Positions 8,871 to 19,203 of a DNA stretch of 64,000 nt are shown one piece after another. Source of the DNA: Rhodopseudomonas telluris (lineage in GTDB: Bacteria; Pseudomonadota; Alphaproteobacteria; Rhizobiales; Xanthobacteraceae); contig NZ_JBHLWM010000011.1 in assembly GCF_042432815.1 (NCBI RefSeq), positions 62,001 through 126,000 on the forward strand, written 5' to 3'. The notes under the pieces were generated by a model that saw only the letters and a list, made by a program, of their open reading frames with translations, had not been told where the DNA came from and did no database searches. The position numbers were made by a program, and so were the translations under genes. Numbering within the stretch: position 1 is the first letter of the stretch; every line of letters starts with the position of its first letter.

Positions 8871-10984
8871 GGCTGTTTCCCCCATCGCTTGTCGTACTGC
8901 ACGAAGTTCGGATCGGCGCCGTCGAGCTTGTAGCGGCCAATGCGGTTGTTGGCGATGCCGCCGAGATACAGATGGCCGCGATGCTCGCGCATCGAGGTGA
9001 TCATCGGATGATTGGCGCCGGACAGATCCCAGAAGGATTCGAGGATCTGGCCCTGCTCGTTGAATTTGACGACGCAGCCGGTGTTGATGTTGGGAAACAG
9101 CCACTCGTCGACGGGCAGCCGCTTGCCCATGCGGCGGCGGAAGTCCGGCATCCGCCAGGCCAGATCGAGCGCCGGCGAGCGCATTCCGACAAGCGCCAGC
9201 CAGTAGTTGCCGTCCGAGGCGAGATTGATGTTGTCCGGATAGCCCGGCAGATTGTCCATCACCACTTCGACCTTGCCGGACTTCGGCCCGTCGAACCAAT
9301 AGCGTTTGATCGAGCAGCCGAAGGTTTCGGCGAACAGGATCGACTGCCGATCGCTGGCGATGGCAATGCCGTTGGGGAATTTCAGCCCGCGCAACACGGT
9401 GCGGGTGGTGTTGGTGTTGGGATCGTAACAGATGATGCGACCGTTGCCGCGGGCCTCGAGGCCGTCGACCGGCCATTCGTCCATCTCGTAGCGCACCGTG
9501 GCTTCCGAAAAGAAGATGCGGCCGTCGTCGGCGATGTCGAGGTCGTCGGCGAGCCGCAGCCGGCTGTCGTCATTGACCGACCAGATGCTGCGGTTGGTCT
9601 CGTCTGTCGCCTTCTCGACCTTGCCGTCCGGCGCGATGCGGTACAACCCCATGCCGCCGATGCAGCAGTAGAGATTATCATTGCGGTCGAACGCCATGCC
9701 GAGCGGCTGGCCGCCGATATGGGCGAACACCTCCATGCGCGTGTAGTCCGGCGCATGAAACTTCATGATGTCGCCGTGCCGCGAGCCGGCATAGAGGTTG
9801 TCGTGACGGTCGAGGATGACGTCTTCGGGCGCCTCGATCTTGCCGAGACCGATCAGCGACACGTCGCGCAGCTTGTCGTTCTGCTCGAACGGACCGCCCT
9901 TGCCGATCTCGGTCGGCGGTGGTGGCGGCAGATAGTGATAGGCCGGCGCCACATAGACCTTGCTGATGATACGGTTGCGGTTCTTCAGCCAGCGGATGTC
10001 GATCATCGCCGCGACCAGCAGGATCGACGCCAGCACCATGCGGTTGTAGCCGCCGCGCACCGACAGCGTGGTCAGGCCGTTGGTAATCAACAGCACGATC
10101 AGCGTGCCGGCCAGCGCCTTGGCGACCGAGCCCTTGCCGCCGCCGAGCGTGATGCCGCCGAGCACGGTGGCGGTCAGCACCGTGACTTCGAGGCCGATGC
10201 CGACGTCGCCGCCGACGGTGCCGAGCCTTGCGGCGAAGAACAGCGCGCCGATCGCGGTCAGCGCGCCGCTGGCGACGTAGCACAGCGCGATGGTGCGGCG
10301 AACCGGGATGCCGGAATTGTAGGCCGAGCGCCGCGAGCCGCCGATCGCGGTGATGTGCCAGCCCGGCCGCAGCCGCGTCAGGAAGATGTGGCCGAAGATC
10401 GCCACCAGAATGTACAACAGCGCGACGCTCGGAATCCCGAAAACGTCGCCGCCGCCGATGAAGTCCCACAGCGGAAAGTCCGGCATCGACGAGGCGATCT
10501 TCACCGAATTGCCGACCAGCAGCAAATCATAGGCAGAGCGGAAGATGATCAGCGTGATCAGCGTGGTGATGAAGGCGCGCAGCCGCAGATAGCCAATCAG
10601 GATGCCGTTGATGCTGCCGAGCAGTGCGCCGCAGGCGATGGTGGCGACGATCACCGCCGGCACCGGCCAGTTCAGCACGTTGAGGCAGTACAGCGCGCAG
10701 AAGTCGCACAGAGCGAACATCGAGCCGACCGACAGGTCGATGCCGCCGACGATCACGACGAGCGCAATGCCGAGCACGACGAAACCGATCTCGCCGGCCT
10801 GCCGCGCGGTGTCGCTGAGCGAGCCGGGCGACAGGAAGCCCGGGATCGCGCGGCTGAGCGCGATCGCCACCACGATCAGCACGATCATCGGGATCGCGGT
10901 TTCGGTCCAGCGCTTGGACAGGATCTCGCCGAGCAGATGATCCGGCCAATAGCGCGACTTAAACTTGACGAGAGCTTCTTGCAT
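8867..10984 (-). CDS. ABC permease fused to a C-terminal APMAP/strictosidine-synthase-like beta-propeller
   Basis: Residues about 1-345 of this 705-residue protein are a BPD_transp_2 (RbsC-type) permease with eight or more hydrophobic segments and the family motifs GGIDLSVG and GG-x-x-LGGGKGS. A basic patch (RWLKNRNR) and a proline run then lead to a second domain from about 360 to 705. That domain matches the APMAP/strictosidine-synthase-like propeller: ADDLDIADDGRIFFSE, a LKFPNGIAI strand, FAETFGCSIKRYW, NLPGYPDNI and EHRGHLYLGG are in family order. By the positive-inside rule the propeller would face the cytoplasm. The frame opens 66 bases earlier, but ATG at 10984 (MQEALVKF) gives a normal permease N-terminus. 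Most RbsC-type permeases are 310-350 residues, so the fusion doubles the size. It lies third in the operon. A channel-coupled hydrolase is inferred. Confidence 0.88.
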   Translation of the reverse strand: MQEALVKFKSRYWPDHLLGEILSKRWTETAIPMIVLIVVAIALSRAIPGFLSPGSLSDTARQAGEIGFVVLGIALVVIVGGIDLSVGSMFALCDFCALYCLNVLNWPVPAVIVATIACGALLGSINGILIGYLRLRAFITTLITLIIFRSAYDLLLVGNSVKIASSMPDFPLWDFIGGGDVFGIPSVALLYILVAIFGHIFLTRLRPGWHITAIGGSRRSAYNSGIPVRRTIALCYVASGALTAIGALFFAARLGTVGGDVGIGLEVTVLTATVLGGITLGGGKGSVAKALAGTLIVLLITNGLTTLSVRGGYNRMVLASILLVAAMIDIRWLKNRNRIISKVYVAPAYHYLPPPPPTEIGKGGPFEQNDKLRDVSLIGLGKIEAPEDVILDRHDNLYAGSRHGDIMKFHAPDYTRMEVFAHIGGQPLGMAFDRNDNLYCCIGGMGLYRIAPDGKVEKATDETNRSIWSVNDDSRLRLADDLDIADDGRIFFSEATVRYEMDEWPVDGLEARGNGRIICYDPNTNTTRTVLRGLKFPNGIAIASDRQSILFAETFGCSIKRYWFDGPKSGKVEVVMDNLPGYPDNINLASDGNYWLALVGMRSPALDLAWRMPDFRRRMGKRLPVDEWLFPNINTGCVVKFNEQGQILESFWDLSGANHPMITSMREHRGHLYLGGIANNRIGRYKLDGADPNFVQYDKRWGKQP

Positions 10985-11040
10985 GGTGCCCGCTGGACTG
11001 GAGGGTCGCCGATGTGCAGGCGCGCGCGCCCGCAGCGGTC

Positions 11041-11057
11041 GCCCGCTCAACGCGGGC
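11041..11057 (-). promoter_or_regulatory. Intercistronic hairpin between binding-protein and permease-fusion genes
   Basis: A perfect 6-base inverted repeat, GCCCGC-TCAAC-GCGGGC, lies in the 99-base gap after the binding-protein stop. Such hairpins often stabilise the upstream message, giving more binding protein than permease. No T-run follows, so it is not a clear terminator. Confidence 0.4.
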
Positions 11058-11083
11058 GGCGCCGGGATCGGAGCGCGCGTGCG

Positions 11084-12106
11084 TTACTTCTTCAGGTCGC
11101 TGAGATTCCAGCAGGCGGTGTCGGAGCCGGCATTGTCCTTGGTGATCGGGATCAGCGTGGTGTAGATCGAGCCCTTGACGTCGCCAGGCTTGGCGCCCGA
11201 CGAGAGCAGCCACTTGATCATCGCCGCCATGTCGGCGGCCTGGATCGGCACGTCGTAGCTGAGATTGAGATCGAACGCGCCCGACTTCACCAGCTCGCAG
11301 GCGCCCTTGCGCTCGCCGCCGCCCGAGGTGGCGACGAACACCTTGCCGGTGAGCCCCGCCTCCTTCACCGCCGCCGCGGTGCCGATGTCCATGCCGTCCC
11401 AGAAGCCGACGATGCCGCACAGATCCGGGTTCTGCTTCAGCACCGTCTGGGTGATCGCCTTTGCCTTGGCAGCGTCCCAATCGGCCGCCTGCGAGGACAC
11501 CACCTTAATGTTCGGGTTCTTGGCGAGCACGTTCTCGACACCCTTCAGCGTGTAGGCCGAAGTCGCCGCCGACAGCGCACCCTGCACGACCGCGATCTTG
11601 CCGGACTTGCCCTCGCAGGCCTTCACCACGGCCTCGGTGGCGCGCTCGCCGACCTCGATCCAGTTGGCGCCGACGAAGGCCGAACTGCGATACACCGAGC
11701 CCATGTTGATCTGGATGATGAAGATGCCTTCCTTCTCGGCGCGCTGCAGCAGCTTGGCGTAGGTCTGCACGTCGGGATTGTGCACGATGATCGCCGCCGG
11801 CTTCTCCGAGATCAGCGTGGTCAGCGCCTGCGCGCCGGCGCTGGTGCTCCAGTTCGGATCGCGCACGATCACCTTCATGCCGAACGGCTCGAGCTCGCGC
11901 TTGACCCCGGCGAACCAGCCCTCGGTGAGGTCGAAATTCATCGCCACCGGAATGTAGGCGACGGTCTTGCCGGCCAGCGCCGCCTTGAACGGCCCCTGGA
12001 ACGGCTCGTCGAGCCCCTGCTGCGCGCGGGCCGGCAGTGCCAGCGCCGCCACCGCGCTCGCGGCGAGGATCAGCCGCAATGCGGTGCGCTTGAGTTGAAT
12101 CGACAT
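11084..12106 (-). CDS. Periplasmic sugar-type substrate-binding protein (RbsB/Peripla_BP_4 family)
   Basis: This 340-residue protein captures the importer's substrate in the periplasm. It has a classical signal peptide (basic MSIQLKR start, hydrophobic core, cleavage after PARA near residue 28). The mature part follows the two-lobe RbsB/XylF plan: VAYIPVAMNFDLTEGWFAG strand-helix, the ISEKPAAIIVHNPD lobe-1 segment, a GKIAVVQG strand and the VGFWDGMDIGTAAAVKEAG lobe-2 motif. The ATG at 12106 has a strong ribosome site (AGGGAGGG, about six bases upstream). It is the second gene of the operon, 64 bases after the first permease. Two cysteines near the C-terminus (SDTACWN and ERKGACEL) could form a disulfide. 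Substrate is probably a polyol, sugar or lactone, but not readable from sequence. Confidence 0.92.
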   Translation of the reverse strand: MSIQLKRTALRLILAASAVAALALPARAQQGLDEPFQGPFKAALAGKTVAYIPVAMNFDLTEGWFAGVKRELEPFGMKVIVRDPNWSTSAGAQALTTLISEKPAAIIVHNPDVQTYAKLLQRAEKEGIFIIQINMGSVYRSSAFVGANWIEVGERATEAVVKACEGKSGKIAVVQGALSAATSAYTLKGVENVLAKNPNIKVVSSQAADWDAAKAKAITQTVLKQNPDLCGIVGFWDGMDIGTAAAVKEAGLTGKVFVATSGGGERKGACELVKSGAFDLNLSYDVPIQAADMAAMIKWLLSSGAKPGDVKGSIYTTLIPITKDNAGSDTACWNLSDLKK

Positions 12107-12170
12107 GGTCACCCTCCCTTGATCGTTGGTCTCGTCGCCCGACGTTGTTCGCCGTGGCTGTTCGGAGTCG

Positions 12171-13142
12171 TCAGATGTCGCCCTGCTGGGCGGTCTCCTC
12201 GTTGCGCGGGTTGAGGAAGGAGTCGGCAATCACCGCGATCAGCAGCACGACGCCCTTCACCAGATTCTGCCCCGAATAGGAGACGTCCATGATCGTCATG
12301 CCATTGAGCATGGTGCCGATCAGCAGCGTGCCGATCACGACGTTGAGCACACCGCCGCGGCCGCCTGACAGGCCGATGCCGCCGAGCACCACGACCAGGA
12401 TGACGTCGTAGATCATCGTCGAATTGAAAATGCGGGTCGGCATGCTGTTGACCGACGACGCCATGACGAGGCCGGCGAAGCAGCCGATCAGCGCCGCCAG
12501 CACATATTGCAGTACGATGATCGGGCGCGTCGGAATGCCGGTGACGCGCGCGGTGTTGGGGTTGTCGCCGACCGCGTAGATATAGGCCCCGGGCCGCGTG
12601 CTGCGCAGCAGGAAGGCGACCGCGAGACAAGCCAGCCCGAACACGATGATCGGCAGCGGCACACCGAGCAGTTGTCCCTGCCCGAGCCATTCGAAGCCCT
12701 GCATGCCAGGGCTCCATTGCACCACGTCGAGCTTGAACAGCGCCGCCTGGCCGAAGCCGGCGAGAAACAATCCGCTGGCCAGCGTAGTGAACAGCGCCGG
12801 CACTTCGGCGTAAGCGATCAGCCAGCCGTTGAACACGCCGAACGCCACCGCCAGCAGCAGCGCCACCGAAAGCGCGATCGGCAGCGAGCTGCCGTCCTGC
12901 ACCATCTGCAGCACGAGACCCGGCGGCACCGCGAGCACAGCGATCAGCGAGATATCGATGCCACGGCCGATCACCACGATCGCCATCGCAAGGCCGAGAA
13001 TGCCGAGAACGGACACGTTCTGCAGCAGCGTCAGCATATTTGCGGTGGTGAAGAAGCCCGGAAGAAACACGACGAAAGCGACAAACATGACGGCAAAGAT
13101 GCCGAGCACGATGCCCTGCTGATTAACCCGACTGAGCGCCAT
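12171..13142 (-). CDS. ABC importer permease, BPD_transp_2 family (RbsC-like), first gene of the operon
   Basis: This 323-residue integral membrane protein is the second, unfused permease of the importer. It shows the family signature GRGIDISL (G-x-DLS type), GDNPNTARVTGI cytoplasmic loop and GGIGLSGGRGG, and about eight to ten hydrophobic segments. With the fusion permease it would form a heterodimer, unlike the homodimeric RbsC. The only start in frame near the hydrophobic beginning is ATG at 13142; a better ribosome site (GGGGGAGG) lies about 35 bases further up with no start codon placed to use it. Upstream is the long repeat-rich gap that should contain the operon promoter. Confidence 0.9.
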   Translation of the reverse strand: MALSRVNQQGIVLGIFAVMFVAFVVFLPGFFTTANMLTLLQNVSVLGILGLAMAIVVIGRGIDISLIAVLAVPPGLVLQMVQDGSSLPIALSVALLLAVAFGVFNGWLIAYAEVPALFTTLASGLFLAGFGQAALFKLDVVQWSPGMQGFEWLGQGQLLGVPLPIIVFGLACLAVAFLLRSTRPGAYIYAVGDNPNTARVTGIPTRPIIVLQYVLAALIGCFAGLVMASSVNSMPTRIFNSTMIYDVILVVVLGGIGLSGGRGGVLNVVIGTLLIGTMLNGMTIMDVSYSGQNLVKGVVLLIAVIADSFLNPRNEETAQQGDI

Positions 13143-13420
13143 CCCAAGCCTTGCTTTTTTTGTTACGCGATCCTCCCCCGTCTTTTTACTAATTGCAAGA
13201 CGAAATCCGATGCATACACGGCAAGCGCACTTGTGCACTGCACCGACGGGTGTTCGCTGACGCGAACTAATCATCACGCGATGATGCAAGCGTCGACAAT
13301 CGCAGGTTGGCCGCGTGCGCCACGCAAGACCGCAACGACGCGAACGATGGTCGCTTGCCGAGAGCCGAACGCGGAGCGAGCGTTGAAGGGCGACAAACCG
13401 TTGTTGAGTGAGGAGAGACC
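13143..13420. promoter_or_regulatory. Presumed control region of the importer operon
   Basis: No gene is seen here. Two small inverted repeats sit 110-145 bases before the first permease start: GTTCGC-TGAC-GCGAAC at 13252-13267 and CATCA-CGCGA-TGATG at 13272-13286. These are candidate operators for a LacI/GntR-like repressor. No regulator gene lies next to the operon. Confidence 0.35.
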
Positions 13421-13539
13421 GTTATTGCGAGGAGCGTAGCGACGAAACCAATCCAGCTGCTGTGCTCGGAGCCTGGATTGCTTCGCGGAGCCTGTCATCG
13501 GGCGGCGCTCCGCGCCGACCCGTTGGCTCGCAATGACGG
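13421..13539. repeat. Palindromic repeat, family II (ATTGCGAG / CTCGCAATGACG)
   Basis: Starts with ATTGCGAGGAGCGTAGCGA and ends with GGCTCGCAATGACGG, with GGATTGCTTCGCGG inside. This copy is longer than the other three in the window (38881, 40640, 50311). It is a bacterial interspersed palindromic element. Confidence 0.75.
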
Positions 13540-13610
13540 GGACGCGGATTTGATAGTCGTGCGCTTCGTCGATTGATTGAAGCGATCCGGCCTTTCCGGA
13601 AGCACTGAGT

Positions 13611-13717
13611 CCTCATCCTGAGGAGCCCGGCGAAGCCGGGCGTCTCGAAGGATGGGGCCACGCAGTCCCGGTAGCGCATGGTTCGAGACGGCGCTGCGCG
13701 CCTCCTCACCATGAGGT
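13611..13717. repeat. Palindromic repeat, family IV (CCTCATCCTGAGGAG type)
   Basis: Contains CCTCATCCTGAGGAG, the hairpin GCCCGGCGAAGCCGGGC, CGTCTCGAAGGATGGGG, and the closing CCTCCTCACCATGAGG. Only one copy was seen in the window; this type of element is familiar from Bradyrhizobium-like genomes. Confidence 0.6.
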
Positions 13718-13796
13718 TGTACTTGTGGCCGCGCATCATCAAGCGCGACTCCACCTAGAGCAGAACGGCTCTCATCAAATAACTGCACACAACGCC

Positions 13797-13885
13797 GTCA
13801 TGGCCGGGCTCGTCCCGGCCATCCACGTCTACCCTGCCTCAACGCACAAGAACGTGGATGCCCGGCACAAGGCCGGGCATGACGA
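13797..13885. repeat. Palindromic repeat, family III (GTCATGGCCGGGC / GCCGGGCATGACGA)
   Basis: A pair of hairpins, GGCCGGGCTCGTCCCGGCC and GCCCGGCACAAGGCCGGGC, separated by CATCCACGTCT ... AACGTGGATG, forms one long imperfect palindrome. A near-identical copy is at 61720-61809 and a shortened one at 19167-19200. Confidence 0.75.
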
Positions 13886-13943
13886 TGATAGACGAATGTA
13901 ATTGAGCGGACCTCCGCGTCTGGGAGGCTATGTCGCCCGCCAA

Positions 13944-14243
13944 CTACACGGTCGGCAAAATCGAAAACCGCTCGTCCGCTCCGCGTTGCGCCAACAGATC
14001 AGCCTCCGCCTCGTCGACCACCACCGCGTCGACGCGCGAGGCAGACGGGCCGTGGTGGCATTTGGCGATCATCTCCGCCACCGTTGCCTCAGCACCGGCG
14101 AACAGTGCTTCGACGCTGCCGTCGCGGCGGTTGCGGACCCAGCCGTCGAGGCCATAGGACTCCGCGGTCTGCGCCACCCAGACGCGATAGCCGACGCCCT
14201 GGACGCGGCCGCGGATCATGACGTGGCGGACGACCGTGCTCAT
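13944..14243 (-). CDS. acyP: Acylphosphatase
   Basis: This 99-residue cytoplasmic enzyme hydrolyses acyl phosphates such as carbamoyl- or acetyl-phosphate. The hallmark GRVQGVGYR loop with its catalytic arginine is present at about 12-20, followed by GLDGWVRNRRDGSVEALFAG, which contains the catalytic asparagine of the family. Length is standard. The start ATG overlaps the preceding lyase stop by four bases, so it is the last gene of a pccA-lyase-acyP operon. Its presence beside a biotin carboxylase, whose reaction passes through carboxyphosphate, is suggestive but not proof of a linked role. Confidence 0.95.
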   Translation of the reverse strand: MSTVVRHVMIRGRVQGVGYRVWVAQTAESYGLDGWVRNRRDGSVEALFAGAEATVAEMIAKCHHGPSASRVDAVVVDEAEADLLAQRGADERFSILPTV

Positions 14244-15109
14244 TCGCGCGCGAGCCCGAGAAACTGCGCCTCGCGCTCCTCGACCAGGTCCGAACGTGTG
14301 ACCCGGTCCATCAGCTCGGCGGTCGCGAGTCCGGTGAGTTGCTTCGGCGCGGCGCCGGCTCGAATGGCGGAGAGCGTCTTATGCACCGCCTCGGTCGCAG
14401 CGGCGATCGGCGCGTGGCCTTGCACCGCGATGCGCACGCGCTGCGCGGCGAGATAGTCCCAATCCGCCAGTTCGGCCGGCGGACTGCCGAGCACGATCGG
14501 CAACTTCGTCGCCGCGCTGATGGCGGCGAGCTGATCGCGGGTCTTCACGCCGGTGAAGAACAGCGCATCGACGCCGGCAGCCTCGTAGGCCGCCGCGCGC
14601 GCGATCGCATCGTCGAGCGAGGTAATCGCGCAGGCGCCGGTGCGGCCGACGATCACGAGCGACGGATCGAGCCGCGCATCGAGCGCCGCCTTGATCTTGC
14701 CGAGGCCCTCTTCGCGCGAAATGAGTTGCGGCCCCGCGGCGCCATAGGCCTGCGGCAGCAGGGTGTCTTCGATGGTGAGACCGGCGGCGCCGGCAGCTTC
14801 CAGTTCCTGCACGGTGCGGCGGACGTTCAGTGCGTTGCCATAGCCGTGATCGGCATCGACCAGCACCGGCAGCGCGGCGGCGCGCGCCATCCGGCGCATC
14901 TGTTCGGAAAGTTCGGTGAGCGTGATCAGCGCGATGTCGGGATCGCCCAGGATCGCCAGCGAAGCGACCGAACCGCCGAACATCCCCAGCTCGAAGCCGA
15001 GATCGTCGGCGATCCGGATCGAGATCGCGTCATAGACCGACGCGGGGCGCACGCAGGCCGATCCTTGAAGGATCGCCCGCAACGCGCCGCGGCGGTCGCG
15101 CCAGGCCAT
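14240..15109 (-). CDS. Oxaloacetate decarboxylase / isocitrate-lyase-superfamily enzyme
   Basis: The 289-residue protein belongs to the PEP mutase / isocitrate lyase superfamily of TIM-barrel enzymes that break C-C bonds alpha to carboxylates. Visible features are the N-terminal RPASVYDAISIRIA segment, the VDADHGYGNA metal-binding motif, TIEDTLLPQ and IVGRTGA. It lacks the KKCGH catalytic loop of isocitrate lyase, as expected of the oxaloacetate decarboxylase (PA4872-like) subgroup, which releases pyruvate and CO2. It starts five bases after pccA and overlaps acyP. An operon with a CoA carboxylase could link C3/C4 carbon balance, but the substrate is not certain. Confidence 0.8.
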   Translation of the reverse strand: MAWRDRRGALRAILQGSACVRPASVYDAISIRIADDLGFELGMFGGSVASLAILGDPDIALITLTELSEQMRRMARAAALPVLVDADHGYGNALNVRRTVQELEAAGAAGLTIEDTLLPQAYGAAGPQLISREEGLGKIKAALDARLDPSLVIVGRTGACAITSLDDAIARAAAYEAAGVDALFFTGVKTRDQLAAISAATKLPIVLGSPPAELADWDYLAAQRVRIAVQGHAPIAAATEAVHKTLSAIRAGAAPKQLTGLATAELMDRVTRSDLVEEREAQFLGLARE

Positions 15110-15114
15110 GGCGC

Positions 15115-17130
<2,016 letters not shown>

Positions 17131-17288
17131 GTTCTTGTTGCTTGCGACCTTGGGGTGGTTCTGCCCTCCCGGCCGGGACGGCAATCGGCATTGCGCGTGT
17201 GCTTGTAACAATTCTGTCGCCGAGGAAAACTAGTTAATGCGAAGGGGTGCGTCGCCGGCCCCCCGTTTTTCCAGCCCGAGGGATATCC

Positions 17289-19133
17289 ATGCGTCGCATT
17301 TTCACCCCACTCGTTGCGGGCCTCGTCCTCCTGTCGACAGCCTCCGCTTTCGCCCAGAACGGCCAGCCCCGCAACCTGATTCTGTTCATCCCTGACGGGC
17401 TGCGCGCGTTGACCGTGACGCGGCAAATCGCTCCAACCATGGCGGCGCTGCGCGACCAGGGGGTGAATTTCCGGAATCCGCATTCGCTGTTTCCGACCTT
17501 CACCATGGCCAACAGCTCGGCGATGGCCACCGGCCACTATCTCGGCGACACCGGCACTTTCAGCAACACGATCTATACCGGCTACCCGTCGGTCCCGGCC
17601 GGCAATACCGTGGTTCCGTTCATCGAGAACGACGACGTGCTGGGTGACATCGACAATCATTTCGACGGCAATTACCTGAATGAGGAGACGCTGCTGAAGC
17701 TGGCTCGCGACAAGGGCCTCAGCACCGCGGCGATCGGCAAGCTCGGCCCGACCCTGCTGTTCGACCACACCGACCGCGTCGACCGCCCCGGCCTGCATTC
17801 GATCGTGTTCGACGACGCCACCGGGACGCCCCGCGGCGTGCCGGTGGCCGACGAGATCAAGGCGGCGTTGGAAAAGGCCGGCCTGCCGACCGCGACGCCG
17901 TCCCGCGGCGCCAACGCCAAGGCCGGCGACGCCAAGACGCCCGGCACGGTCGACGCCAATATTCCGCAGCAGGCCTATTTCGCCGACGTCGCCACCAAGG
18001 TGGTGCTGCCGCTGTTCAAGGAACGCGGCAAGCCGTTCGTGCTGGTGTTCTGGTCGCGCGATCCGGACGGCAGCCAGCACAATCACGGCGACAGCCTCAA
18101 CCAGATCGTTCCGGGCATCAACGGCCCGACCTCGATGGCCGGAATCCGCAATGCCGACAACAACCTCGCCCAGCTTCGCAAGGCGCTGGATGAACTGGGG
18201 CTGAGCGCCTCGACCAACATCATCGTGTCCGCCGACCACGGCTTCTCGACGATCTCCAAGGAGAGCAAGACCAGTCCGTCCGCCAAGGTCACCTACGCGG
18301 ACACCCCGGCCGGCTTCCTGCCGATGGGCTTCCTCGCGATCGATCTGGCTAAGGCGCTGCAGCTGCCGCTGTCCGATCCGAACGACGGCAACAAGCCGGT
18401 CGCGGCCGACGCCCATCCCAAATTCGGCAACGGCGTGCTCGGCAAGGATCCCGCCAAGCCCGATCTGGTGGTCGCCACCAATGGCGGCTCGGACCTGATC
18501 TATCTGCCAGGCAAGGACAAGAAGCTCGCTGGGCGCACCGTCAAGGCGCTGCTCGAGCAGGACTATGTCAGCGGCCTTTTCGTCGACGACGCGCTCGGCA
18601 GCTTCCCCGGCACGCTGCCGATGTCCGCGCTCAATCTGAAGGGCCAGGCGCGGACGCCGACACCGGCGATCGTCGTCAATTTCCGCTCCTACGCGTCGGG
18701 CTGTGCCGAGCCGACCACCTGCTCGGTGCAGATCGCCGACACCGTGCTGCGGCAGGGCCAGGGCATGCACGGCTCGTTCAGCCGCGGCGACACCATGAAC
18801 TTCATGGCGGCGATCGGCCCGAGCTTCAAAGCCGGGTTCGCCGATCCCCTACCCGTCAGCAACGCCGACGTCGGCTTCACCGCCGCGCATCTGCTCGGCC
18901 TGACGCCGACCAACAAGGGCAAGCTGGTCGGCCGGGTGATGACCGAGGCGATGCCGGACGGCGCGACGCCGAAGGCAACGTCCAGCGTGCTCCGCTCCAA
19001 GCCGGCGAACGGCCTGCGCACAGTGCTGGCGTTCCAGCGCGTTGGCGACCAGCGCTATTTCGACGCCGCCGGCTTCCCCGGCCGCACGCTCGGCCTCGAC
19101 GACACCGACAAAAAGAAAACGGCGGGGAAGTAA
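17289..19133 (+). CDS. Secreted alkaline-phosphatase-superfamily phosphodiesterase
   Basis: This 614-residue protein starts with a signal peptide (MRRIFTPLVAGL..., cleavage after AFA). It matches the type I phosphodiesterase / nucleotide pyrophosphatase branch of the alkaline phosphatase fold: LILFIPDGLR (metal aspartate), FPTFTMANSSAMATG (threonine nucleophile region), WSRDPDGSQHNHGD and SADHGFST (metal ligands). It should hydrolyse phosphate esters in the periplasm. An in-frame ATG 42 bases upstream exists, but the ATG at 17289 follows GAGGGA and begins the signal peptide. It is divergent from pccA, sharing a 158-base promoter region. Two cysteines (ASGCAEPTTCS) may form a disulfide. Confidence 0.85.
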   Translation: MRRIFTPLVAGLVLLSTASAFAQNGQPRNLILFIPDGLRALTVTRQIAPTMAALRDQGVNFRNPHSLFPTFTMANSSAMATGHYLGDTGTFSNTIYTGYPSVPAGNTVVPFIENDDVLGDIDNHFDGNYLNEETLLKLARDKGLSTAAIGKLGPTLLFDHTDRVDRPGLHSIVFDDATGTPRGVPVADEIKAALEKAGLPTATPSRGANAKAGDAKTPGTVDANIPQQAYFADVATKVVLPLFKERGKPFVLVFWSRDPDGSQHNHGDSLNQIVPGINGPTSMAGIRNADNNLAQLRKALDELGLSASTNIIVSADHGFSTISKESKTSPSAKVTYADTPAGFLPMGFLAIDLAKALQLPLSDPNDGNKPVAADAHPKFGNGVLGKDPAKPDLVVATNGGSDLIYLPGKDKKLAGRTVKALLEQDYVSGLFVDDALGSFPGTLPMSALNLKGQARTPTPAIVVNFRSYASGCAEPTTCSVQIADTVLRQGQGMHGSFSRGDTMNFMAAIGPSFKAGFADPLPVSNADVGFTAAHLLGLTPTNKGKLVGRVMTEAMPDGATPKATSSVLRSKPANGLRTVLAFQRVGDQRYFDAAGFPGRTLGLDDTDKKKTAGK

Positions 19134-19144
19134 TCCCCCGCCGT
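19119..19144 (+). terminator. GC-rich terminator-like hairpin overlapping the phosphodiesterase stop codon
   Basis: ACGGCGGGG and CCCCGCCGT form a 9-base-pair stem; the TAA stop lies in the 8-base loop. No T-run follows, so it may be a weak or factor-assisted terminator. Confidence 0.5.
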
Positions 19145-19166
19145 CTCCAAAATCCACTGATCAGCT

Positions 19167-19200
19167 CGTCATGCCCGGGCTCGTCCCGGCCATGACGACG
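19167..19200. repeat. Palindromic repeat, family III, short copy
   Basis: CGTCATGCCCGGGC-TCGT-CCCGGCCATGACG is one hairpin half of the two-hairpin element at 13797 and 61720. It lies between two convergent genes, where it may also help end transcription. Confidence 0.65.
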
Positions 19201-19203
19201 AAC

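Noticed and set aside
7783..8940. N-terminal extension of the ABC ATPase frame by about 386 codons
   Set aside because: The extension is an out-of-frame reading of the propeller gene; the real ATPase start is ATG 7782 with an ATGA overlap.
8972..12214. A plus-strand open frame of 1080 codons opposite the importer operon
   Set aside because: It is the antisense shadow of high-GC coding genes: His/Arg/Asp-rich, no ribosome site and no family-like sequence, while the minus-strand genes have clear domains.
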